The notes under the pieces were generated by a model that was not told where the DNA came from, did not search any database, and worked only from the letters and a program-made list of their open reading frames with translations. DNA of 64,000 bases from Pseudactinotalea sp. HY158 (GTDB lineage Bacteria; Actinomycetota; Actinomycetes; Actinomycetales; Beutenbergiaceae), in the NCBI RefSeq assembly GCF_009660225.1, contig NZ_CP045920.1, positions 248,001 through 312,000 of the forward strand, in the 5' to 3' direction. Each line of letters begins with the position of its first letter. Position 1 is the first letter of the stretch. Shown piece by piece: positions 33,496 to 41,002 of this stretch. The translations under genes were made by a program, and so were the position numbers.

Positions 33496-34743
33496 ATGAA
33501 GAAGTCACAACACCTCGGCGCCGTGCTCGCGCTCGCGACCGGCGCGGCGCTCACGCTCGCGGGATGCGGATTCGGGGGCGGCGCGACGGCAGACGAGGGG
33601 GGTGACAAGGTCACCCTCGACATGCTCGTACCATCCTATTCGGATGCCACTCAGGGTCTGTGGGAGGGCGTGATCGACGGGTTCGAGGACGCGAACCCGG
33701 ATATCAAGGTGAATCTGGAGGTGCAGTCCTGGGACAACCTGGAGAGCGTCATCGCCACCAAGGTGCAGGGCGGGGAAGCGCCTGACATCTATAACGGTGG
33801 GCCGTTCGCGGGATTCGCGGTCGACGGGCTGCTCTACGACGTGGAGGATGTCGTGTCGCCGGACACGTTCGCGGACTTCCAGGAGTCGTTCATCGTGAAC
33901 GAGCAGTTGGAGGGGGTCACCTATGCACTGCCGTTCATCGCGTCGGCCCGTGCACTGTTCGTGAACAACGATCTGCTCGAGCAGGCGGGGGTGAGTGCCG
34001 CACCGACGACCTGGGAGGAGTTGCTCAACGCCGCCGTGAAGGTCTCCGCGCTGGGCAACGGGATCGCGGGCTATGGCATGCCGCTGGGCTCGGAGGAGGC
34101 GCAGGCGGAAGCGGCGGTGTGGCTGTGGGGTGGCGGCGGCACGTTTGGCGACGAGTCCGCGATTGCGATCGACGACCCGGCGAACCTGCCGGGAGCCGAG
34201 CAGATCCGGAAGATGATCGATGCCGGGGCGACCCAGGCCGATCCGGGATCGACCAACCGCTCGCCGCTCATGGACATCTTCATCCAGGGCAAGATCGGGA
34301 TGCAGGTGGGTCTTCCCCCGACGGTTGGTCAGATCGCGGAGAATAACCCCGACCTGGACTATTCGATCGTTCCGATCCCGACTCAGGACGGCGGCGCCCT
34401 GACGCTCGGCATCGCCGACCAGTTGATGGCGTTCCAGAACGACGAGGCCAAGAAGGACGCGATCACGAAGTTCTTCGACTACTTCTACTCCGCCGACGTC
34501 TACGTGCCCTGGGTCCAGGCCGAGGGATTCCTGCCCGTCACGAAGTCCGGTGCCGACGCGCTGTCCGGTGAGGAGGCCCTGCAGCCGTTCCTCGAGGTGC
34601 TGCCCGACGCGCAGTTCTACCCGTCCACGAATGCGAAGTGGTCGGCGGCGGACGCCGCGTTCAAGGCACTCTTCGGCCGGATCCAGACCCAGCCGGCGCA
34701 GGACGTGCTGACCGAGATCCAAGCCCAGGTCGATGCCGGCTGA
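33496..34743 (+). CDS. Sugar ABC transporter substrate-binding lipoprotein
   Basis: 415 residues from ATG 33496 (GAGGAGA upstream). Lipoprotein signal with lipobox LTLAGC (Cys 25), then a family 1 solute-binding protein: WEGVIDGFEDANPDIKVNL at the start of lobe one, GGEAPDIYNGGPFAGF and TYALPFIASARALFVNNDLL. These are the usual landmarks of oligosaccharide binders such as MalE/NgcE-type proteins. The prediction is capture of a di- or oligosaccharide outside the membrane for the two permeases that follow. Given the neighbours the ligand may be chitobiose, GlcNAc or an N-glycan fragment (inference). Confidence 0.93.
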   Translation: MKKSQHLGAVLALATGAALTLAGCGFGGGATADEGGDKVTLDMLVPSYSDATQGLWEGVIDGFEDANPDIKVNLEVQSWDNLESVIATKVQGGEAPDIYNGGPFAGFAVDGLLYDVEDVVSPDTFADFQESFIVNEQLEGVTYALPFIASARALFVNNDLLEQAGVSAAPTTWEELLNAAVKVSALGNGIAGYGMPLGSEEAQAEAAVWLWGGGGTFGDESAIAIDDPANLPGAEQIRKMIDAGATQADPGSTNRSPLMDIFIQGKIGMQVGLPPTVGQIAENNPDLDYSIVPIPTQDGGALTLGIADQLMAFQNDEAKKDAITKFFDYFYSADVYVPWVQAEGFLPVTKSGADALSGEEALQPFLEVLPDAQFYPSTNAKWSAADAAFKALFGRIQTQPAQDVLTEIQAQVDAG

Positions 34744-34801
34744 TCCGTCTGCGACATCTGTTGCGAATCGTTCGACCGAAGGGATCGGTGACCACCGCAC
34801 C

Positions 34802-35815
34802 ATGAGCACGTCGACCGATACGTCATCGTCCCCCGCGGGGGCGGCCGCCGGTCGCCCCCGCGGGGGAGGGGCCGAGCCCGACGGTCACCCCCGCACCGAT
34901 GGGGGCAAGGCCGACCGCGCCCGCGCCCGCAAGCCCCGGGGCGGCGAGCTCCTGTCATCCCTGCCGTGGATCGGACCCGCCCTGATCCTCATCTTCGGCG
35001 TCGTGCTGTTCCCGGCCGTCATCATGTTCTACAACTCGACCCGGGACATCTCGATCTCGGGCCTGGACAAGGGATCGGCGGGCTTCGACAACTACGTCGA
35101 GGTGTTCTCCTTCCCGTACTTCTGGCCCATCTTCGTGCGCACGATCGTCTGGGTCGTCGTGGTCGTCGGGGCGACGGTGATCATCTCGCTCGGGCTCGCG
35201 CAGATCCTCAGCAAGGCCTTCCCGGGTCGACGGATCGTGCGACTCGCGGTGATCCTGCCGTGGGCGGCCTCCGTGATCATGACGACCATGGTCGTGTACT
35301 ACGGCCTCGAGCCGTATTTCGGAATCATCAACAAGTTCCTCGTCGACATCGGATTCATTGACACACCGGAGGGTTACGGCTGGACCCGCAACCCCACGAC
35401 CGCGTTCGCCTGGTCGATCGTCGTCGCCGTGTTCGTGTCGCTGCCGTTCACGACCTACACGATCCTCGCGGGCCTCGCGACGGTGCCCGGCGACGTGGTG
35501 GAGGCCGCGAAGATGGACGGCGCCGGACCTACCCGCACGTACGTCAGCGTGGTGCTCCCGCACCTGCGCAGCGCACTCGCCGTGGCCGTGCTCATCAACA
35601 TCATCAATGTGTTCAACTCGCTGCCGATCCTGAAGGTGATGACCGGGTCGATCCCCGGATACGACGCCGACACGATCATGACGATGATCTACAAATACAT
35701 CCAGAACCAACACAAGGTCGACGTCGCGAGCGCGCTGTCCGTCGTCGCCTTCCTCGTCGTGATCGTGATCGTCGCCATCTACCTGCGGGTCGTCAAGCCC
35801 ATGAAGGAGGTGTGA
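34802..35815 (+). CDS. Sugar ABC transporter permease (MalF type)
   Basis: 337 residues from ATG 34802. A 60-residue cytosolic Gly/Arg/Pro-rich head precedes six membrane helices beginning near 65. The EAA loop VEAAKMDGAGPTRTYVSVVL marks the contact with the ATPase. It is a CUT1-type permease paired with the gene 3 bp downstream. The prominent disordered head is longer than usual. No ATPase gene is in the locus, so the importer probably uses a shared MsmK/MsiK-type ATPase, as known for many actinobacterial CUT1 systems. Confidence 0.93.
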   Translation: MSTSTDTSSSPAGAAAGRPRGGGAEPDGHPRTDGGKADRARARKPRGGELLSSLPWIGPALILIFGVVLFPAVIMFYNSTRDISISGLDKGSAGFDNYVEVFSFPYFWPIFVRTIVWVVVVVGATVIISLGLAQILSKAFPGRRIVRLAVILPWAASVIMTTMVVYYGLEPYFGIINKFLVDIGFIDTPEGYGWTRNPTTAFAWSIVVAVFVSLPFTTYTILAGLATVPGDVVEAAKMDGAGPTRTYVSVVLPHLRSALAVAVLINIINVFNSLPILKVMTGSIPGYDADTIMTMIYKYIQNQHKVDVASALSVVAFLVVIVIVAIYLRVVKPMKEV

Positions 35816-35818
35816 GTC

Positions 35819-36727
35819 ATGGCTGTCACCACGCCTGAGTTCGATACGATCCACGCCCCCGCCCCAGCCGGTCGGCGACGCCGATACACCGAGGACCAGG
35901 TCTCGATCTGGCGCATCATGCTGCGGATGTCCGCCGGCCTGATCGTGCTCGGCGTGTTCATCCTCCCGTACACGATCATGTTCTTCGGCTCGGTCAAGAC
36001 GAAGTCGCAGATCCGTTCCGTCGATCCCACCTACTTCCCGTTGGAGTGGCACTGGGAGAACTACATCACCATGTGGTCCACCCCGGAGACGCCGCTGCCG
36101 CAGAACCTGATCTCGACCATCGTCATCTCGGTCTTCGCAACGCTGCTCGTGCTCGGCGTCGCCCTTCCCGCGGCGTACTACACGGCACGATTCCGGTTCC
36201 CCGGGCGCATGGTGTTCCTGTTCCTCGTGATCGTGACGCAGATGGTCCAGCCCGCCGTGCTCAGCTCGGGCCTGTTCCGCCAGTTCGTCACCCTCGGCCT
36301 CATCGACACCTGGGTGGCGATGATCTTCGTCAATGCGGCCTTCAACCTGTCGTTCGCGGTGTGGATCATGCACTCCTTCTTCGCCGGCGTGCCGAAGGAG
36401 ATCGACGAAGCCGCCCAGATCGACGGCGCCGGACGCCTCACCGTCCTGTTCCGCATTCAACTGCCCCTCGTCTGGCCGGGCATCGTCACCGCGATCGTGT
36501 TCGTCTTCGTCGCGAGCTGGAACGAGTTCGCCGCCTCCCTCATCGTACTCACCACCGCCGGAAACCAGCCCCTCTCCGTCGCCCTGACGAAGTTCGTGGG
36601 CCAGTACGAGACCTCATGGCAGTACGTATTCGGAGTCTCCGTCGTCGCCATCATCCCCGTCGCCATCCTGTTCATGATCATCGAGAAACGTCTCGTCGGC
36701 GGGCTCACCGCCGGCAGCATCAAGTAG
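35819..36727 (+). CDS. Sugar ABC transporter permease (MalG type)
   Basis: 302 residues from ATG 35819, three bases after the previous stop. Six membrane helices; the periplasmic-side start KTKSQIRSVDPTYFP and the EAA loop IDEAAQIDGAGRLTVLFRIQ are those of the inner MalG-like CUT1 subunit. It forms the heterodimeric channel with the preceding permease. Downstream 168 bp hold no gene; they include the leader copy shared with the second PNGase A gene and a short CAACGA/TCGTTG inverted repeat (36803-36821) that could be another regulatory site. Confidence 0.93.
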   Translation: MAVTTPEFDTIHAPAPAGRRRRYTEDQVSIWRIMLRMSAGLIVLGVFILPYTIMFFGSVKTKSQIRSVDPTYFPLEWHWENYITMWSTPETPLPQNLISTIVISVFATLLVLGVALPAAYYTARFRFPGRMVFLFLVIVTQMVQPAVLSSGLFRQFVTLGLIDTWVAMIFVNAAFNLSFAVWIMHSFFAGVPKEIDEAAQIDGAGRLTVLFRIQLPLVWPGIVTAIVFVFVASWNEFAASLIVLTTAGNQPLSVALTKFVGQYETSWQYVFGVSVVAIIPVAILFMIIEKRLVGGLTAGSIK

Positions 36728-36825
36728 CGCGGTGCCGCCACGGACCGCACGTCGATTCCGGATGCGCGCCCAGGTGTCGCGTCCGAGGAAGGAGTGCCGG
36801 CTCAACGAAAGAACGTCGTTGGTTT

Positions 36826-39040
36826 CGGATCGGGACCGGGGATGGGCCCCGGCCGGGTCGAGAGGAAGATTCATGCCATTTCAAGGAAGAGATTCATGAA
36901 AACAAAGAACAAGACGCGGCGGGCGCTGGCCGTGACGCTGATGGTCGGTGGCCTGGCGTCGGCCTCGCTCACGCAGGCGATCGCGCAGCCGCCGTCCGAT
37001 GACGGCTCGGTGCCCGTGATCGATGGGGCGGCGTCGATCAAGCCGCAGTGGACCTACGGGGAACAGCCCGAGGTCGGCTCCCGCCAGCCCGTCACGGCGG
37101 AGCCCAAGGTGGACCGGCCCGACACGACCCCGTGCACGGTGCAGTTGTTCACCAACCGCAAGTTCGTTCCGAAGGACGGCGCGCCGCCGCAGGACTACGA
37201 CTACACGCCGTCCGCGGAGTGTGCGGGGCCGTGGTCGAAGGTGGTGCTGGAATCCGACTTCCGGGTCGATCCCGACGCCGCGCTCTACGACAAGACCGCC
37301 CAACTGTTCCTCGGCGGAGTCACGATCTACTACGGCACGACAGCGGGCCCCGGCAACTATCAAGAGGACTACCCGACGTATACCGGTCCGAACGAGAAGG
37401 TGATTCCGCAGTGGCATGAGGAGAACGACCTGACGGAGTATTCCGCGTTGTTCACCGAGCCGCAGGACGGCAAGGTCCATGTCGACAACGATGCGTGGCA
37501 GGGCAGCTATTTCACGCCCGCCACGGTCGACAACGCCGTGTATATGGATGCGAAGCTGGTGTTCTACCCGGTGGCCGAGGGTGAGGCCGCGCCGGTCGTG
37601 GCGGACGAGGTGCTCTCGCTCGACCCCGAGACCGATGAGGGCGAGGTGGTCTGGAATGACGACCAGTCGCTCAGTTACACGTTCGACAACCTTCCCCGCA
37701 ATCTCGAGCGCGTGTATCTCGATGTGCAGCGTGAGGGTCAGCGCGGGGACGAGTTCTACAACACCTCCAGGAACAGTGCTGACGGCGGTATGGGGGTGCG
37801 TGAGTTCGAGGTGAAGGTCGACGGCCGGCCGGCGGGTGTTGTTCCGGCGTATCCGTACAAGTACACCTATTCCAACGGCGGGGGCTATCAGAACCGCAAC
37901 TGGGCCCCGGTTCCGGCGGTGTCGGCGTTCAACTTCATCTCCTACCGGGTGGACCTGAGCCCGTTCGCGGGGGTGCTCTCCGATGGCGAGCCGCACACCG
38001 TCTCGGTGAACGGGCACAACCTGCCCAACAGCCCCACCAACCGCACACCGGTCTTCGGCTCGTGCGCCACGGCCGCCGCCGGCCTCTGCACACCGCTGCC
38101 GGGCCCCGGCTACGTGTTGACGGCTGGGTCGTTCTGGTATCTGACGGGCAATCTCGTGATGTATCGCGATCATGGGTCGGAGACGACCAGTGGCGAGGTC
38201 ACGGTGAACACGCTTACGCCCGTGCCGAATCTGGTGGTGAACACGACGTCGCCGCGTCGGGCCGTGTCGACACACGACTACGTGATCAGCGGCTACGTGA
38301 ACACCTCCCACGGGAAGGTCGTCACGACGCTGGACCAGAAGATCGAGCTCGATACGAACGTGACCAATTCGACGAGCACGGCCATCAATCAGCTGACCGA
38401 GTACGTGGCCAGGACGACCGTGACCAATGGCGAGGACACGTCGTCCACGACGGTCAACCTGAAGTACATCGATCAGAGCGGAGTGCACCGTGCGGACGGG
38501 CTGAACACGTTCGGTTGGACCTACGCCGCCGAGGCGGAACGCAACGGCGACCCGGGCTATTGGGTGCAGATCTCCGATCTGTACACCACGGTTCCGAGCT
38601 CCGACCTCGCGCAGCAGCGGTACGTGGCGTTCGACTCCGCGGGCCGATGCTACGACCGGACCCTCGAGGCCGACGTCTCGAACAGGCGGACGCCCGCTCC
38701 CGCCAAGCAGGCTTCCATCACCGGCGTGTCCGACGGTGCGATGTGTGACAACCCGCTCGATGTGGAGGTGACGACCGCCTTCCGGACCCTGGCGGGCAAT
38801 GCCTACCTGTCGGTGTCCGCGGTGAACAACGAGGCCGCACCGGTCGATGTCACGCTGACCACCCCGTACGGATCGAAGACCTTCTCGGCCGTGCAGCCGG
38901 GCCGGACGGTCTCGGCCGTGTTCAACGCCCGTGCGACCTCGGTGGACGCGGGCCAGGTGAGCGTCTCCCTCGCCGGGACCATCGGCGGCAAGCCGATCAC
39001 GGCAACGAAGAACGTGGCGTTCGAGGCGTTCCCCGACTGA
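36826..39040 (+). repeat. 2.2-kb direct repeat, partner at 40932-43135
   Basis: The leader (gggtcgagagga...gattcatga) and the whole PNGase A gene are duplicated. Read by eye, 37541-37980 and 38125-38514 match the partner without a difference, while three short patches and the 5' part differ. Confidence 0.9.
36896..39040 (+). CDS. Secreted PNGase A-type peptide:N-glycosidase, copy 1
   Basis: 714 residues from ATG 36896. Signal peptide 1-31 (cut after AIA). It resembles plant/fungal PNGase A (peptide-N4-(N-acetylglucosaminyl)asparagine amidase A, Pfam PNGaseA): LPRNLERVYLDVQREGQRGD, then DEFYNTSRNSADGG, REFEVKVDGRPAGVVPAYPY and WAPVPAVSAFNFISYRVDLS with the LSPFAGVLSDG strand. PNGase A frees whole N-glycans from Asn, including those with core alpha-1,3-fucose that PNGase F cannot cut. 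A further C-terminal beta domain ends near the stop, with no anchor or LPXTG. Nearly identical to the gene at 41003 except for three loops. Catalytic residues cannot be assigned from memory. Confidence 0.85.
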   Translation: MKTKNKTRRALAVTLMVGGLASASLTQAIAQPPSDDGSVPVIDGAASIKPQWTYGEQPEVGSRQPVTAEPKVDRPDTTPCTVQLFTNRKFVPKDGAPPQDYDYTPSAECAGPWSKVVLESDFRVDPDAALYDKTAQLFLGGVTIYYGTTAGPGNYQEDYPTYTGPNEKVIPQWHEENDLTEYSALFTEPQDGKVHVDNDAWQGSYFTPATVDNAVYMDAKLVFYPVAEGEAAPVVADEVLSLDPETDEGEVVWNDDQSLSYTFDNLPRNLERVYLDVQREGQRGDEFYNTSRNSADGGMGVREFEVKVDGRPAGVVPAYPYKYTYSNGGGYQNRNWAPVPAVSAFNFISYRVDLSPFAGVLSDGEPHTVSVNGHNLPNSPTNRTPVFGSCATAAAGLCTPLPGPGYVLTAGSFWYLTGNLVMYRDHGSETTSGEVTVNTLTPVPNLVVNTTSPRRAVSTHDYVISGYVNTSHGKVVTTLDQKIELDTNVTNSTSTAINQLTEYVARTTVTNGEDTSSTTVNLKYIDQSGVHRADGLNTFGWTYAAEAERNGDPGYWVQISDLYTTVPSSDLAQQRYVAFDSAGRCYDRTLEADVSNRRTPAPAKQASITGVSDGAMCDNPLDVEVTTAFRTLAGNAYLSVSAVNNEAAPVDVTLTTPYGSKTFSAVQPGRTVSAVFNARATSVDAGQVSVSLAGTIGGKPITATKNVAFEAFPD

Positions 39041-39108
39041 TCGACCGATCCATCGTCCACAACCAAGCGGGTCGTCCCCCGGCCCGCACCCCCTGAGAAA
39101 GGCAAGAA

Positions 39109-39720
39109 ATGAATACGAGAAGAATGCTACGCGGCGGCGCGATCGCCGTCGGCGCGCTGATGCTCGCCTCCGCCGGGGCCGGCGTGGCTCTCGCCGACGA
39201 CGAGGTCGACGGCCAAGGCGTCGACGTCAACGTCTCGGTCCCCGCCACGTGGGATCCGGGTGTGCTCGCGCTGACGGTCGCCTCGAACGCGACGACGCTC
39301 ACCGAGTCGGGTTCGACCGCCCTCGAACGACAGTTCATCGGCGAACTGCCCGAAGTCACCGTCACGGACACGCGCGCGAACGGAGAACAGTGGGCCGTCA
39401 CCGGCATCGTCACCGACTTCACCAAGACGGATGATGCGACGAAGATCATCGGTGCCGACCACCTCGGCTGGTCTCCGAAGCTCACCGATGATCCCGGTGA
39501 CGGCACGGTCGAAGCGGGTGGCGACGTCGAGGGAACGCTGGACGCCGGACCCGGTCTCGACAACGGGTTCGATCTGCTCTACGCCGCGTGGGACGCACAG
39601 GCGGCCACCGAGGCTCGCCAGGGGAGCTGGAGCGCCTCGGCGGATCTCACGCTCAAGGTCGACGCGACCGTGACCCCGGGTGACTACAAGGCGCTGCTCA
39701 CGCTGTCGCTCTTCGACTGA
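39109..39720 (+). CDS. WxL-like secreted surface protein
   Basis: 203 residues from ATG 39109 (AAAGGC upstream). Signal peptide 1-29. The mature part is all-beta and resembles the C-terminal WxL domain: SVPATWDPGVLALTV, LPEVTVTDTRANGEQWAVTG (the Trp element) and DHLGWSPKL, ending ALLTLSLFD. WxL domains of Firmicutes attach non-covalently to peptidoglycan or to DUF916-type partners. The whole protein here is essentially one WxL domain, so it may be an adaptor. The gene lies directly before the DUF916-like partner and between two PNGase A copies. The actinobacterial version is divergent, so the family call is by pattern. Confidence 0.65.
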   Translation: MNTRRMLRGGAIAVGALMLASAGAGVALADDEVDGQGVDVNVSVPATWDPGVLALTVASNATTLTESGSTALERQFIGELPEVTVTDTRANGEQWAVTGIVTDFTKTDDATKIIGADHLGWSPKLTDDPGDGTVEAGGDVEGTLDAGPGLDNGFDLLYAAWDAQAATEARQGSWSASADLTLKVDATVTPGDYKALLTLSLFD

Positions 39721-39730
39721 AATCCGCACC

Positions 39731-39770
39731 GGTGGCGGGTGGCGTGACCCTCGGCACGCCACCCGCCACC
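39731..39770 (+). terminator. 16-bp perfect hairpin between WxL-like and DUF916-like genes
   Basis: Left arm 39731-39746 and right arm 39755-39770 pair completely around an 8-nt loop, ahead of the next start at 39797. No T run follows, so it may attenuate or stabilise mRNA and allow more WxL-like than DUF916-like product. Confidence 0.65.
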
Positions 39771-39796
39771 GCACATCGACAGCATCGAGGATCTTC

Positions 39797-40864
39797 ATGA
39801 GACGGCATCCCACAGTGAGCTCGGCCGTGACGATCACGGCCGCGGTCCTCGCGCTTCTCGGCACAGCGCCCGGCCCCGCACTCGCGTCCGCCGACCCGGC
39901 GAACTCCGTCACCTGGACTGTGCGACCCAGCGACGGGAACGTGGCGGACGGGCGCACCTGGGTCGAGCTCGACCTCGATCCCGGCGCGGTGGTCGACGAC
40001 CACCTCATCGTCACCAACCTCGGCGACGACCCGGTCGACTTCCGGCTGACGGCCGCGGACGGGTACCTCACCGAATCCGGCCACTTCACCATGCTCCCCT
40101 CGCACCAGGAGTCGACCGACGCAGGCGCATGGATCGCGATCGCCGAGGACGTGGTGAGCGTCGATGCCGGCGGTTCCGTCGTCGTCCCCTTCACCGTTCG
40201 CATCCCCGCGAACGCGACACCCGGAGACCACCCCGCCGGGGTCGCCGCGTCCGTCGTCTCGACCGGGAGGGCGCAGGACGGAGCGAGCATGGGGGTGGAG
40301 AGCCGGGTCGGCTTCCGGGTCATGACCCGCGTCACAGGGGAGCTCGCACCCGCCGTCGAGATCGGCGACGTGGTGGCGAACTATCGGATGTCCTGGAACT
40401 TCCTCAGCCCCGGATCCATCGACCTCTCCTATGACGTGTCGAACAGCGGAAACACCCGCCTGGTCACGTCGCCGCAGCAGGAATCCACTGGAGTCTTCAA
40501 CGGCCCGCCCGAGGTGGTCCCGGGTGACGGCGAGGTCGAGCTGCTCCCAGGTGGATCGCGGACCGTCCATGCAACGATCGCGAACGTGTGGCCGATCGGG
40601 CTCGTGACGCTCACCGTGCGTGCCGGCGCCGATGTGCCGGAGGGCGGCGTCGATGCACCGGCGGATGCCGTTCGCCAGATCGTGATCGTGGCCATCCCCT
40701 GGCCGCAGCTGCTCGCCGCCGGCGGCGCGGCGCTCCTCGTCATCGCACTCGTGTGGAGGAGGAGGGCATCCGGCAAGAAGGTCGCGGCGATGCTGGCCGA
40801 GGCAAGGGACGCCGGTGCCCGGGAGGCGCTCAACGCCTACGCGCCGGCCGGGGACCGGCCGTGA
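39797..40864 (+). CDS. DUF916-like WxL-interacting membrane protein
   Basis: 355 residues from ATG 39797 (GAGG six bases upstream). Signal peptide 1-31, then a DUF916-type beta-sandwich: SVTWTVRPSDGNVADGRTW, LIVTNLGDDPVDFRLTAADG, VVPFTVRIPANATPGDHPAG, with a second sandwich to about 295. A membrane helix (about 302-320) and a basic cytosolic tail follow. In Firmicutes, DUF916/DUF3324 proteins bind WxL proteins and hold surface complexes to the membrane. Here it probably anchors the WxL-like protein and possibly the PNGase A enzymes (inference). No sortase motif. Confidence 0.75.
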   Translation: MRRHPTVSSAVTITAAVLALLGTAPGPALASADPANSVTWTVRPSDGNVADGRTWVELDLDPGAVVDDHLIVTNLGDDPVDFRLTAADGYLTESGHFTMLPSHQESTDAGAWIAIAEDVVSVDAGGSVVVPFTVRIPANATPGDHPAGVAASVVSTGRAQDGASMGVESRVGFRVMTRVTGELAPAVEIGDVVANYRMSWNFLSPGSIDLSYDVSNSGNTRLVTSPQQESTGVFNGPPEVVPGDGEVELLPGGSRTVHATIANVWPIGLVTLTVRAGADVPEGGVDAPADAVRQIVIVAIPWPQLLAAGGAALLVIALVWRRRASGKKVAAMLAEARDAGAREALNAYAPAGDRP

Positions 40865-41002
40865 TCCGGTACGCGGCAGTGACACGTGAACCGGGCCCGC
40901 CCGTGGTCGAGGGGGCGGTGAGCACGACGAGAGTTCCGGGCCGGGGATGGACCCCGGCCGGGTCGAGAGGATGAGATTCATGTCATTTCAAGGAGGAGAT
41001 TC

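Noticed and set aside
39109-39720. Pilin-like or sortase-anchored protein
   Set aside because: No LPXTG, pilin motif or C-terminal helix; the pattern and partner gene fit WxL better.
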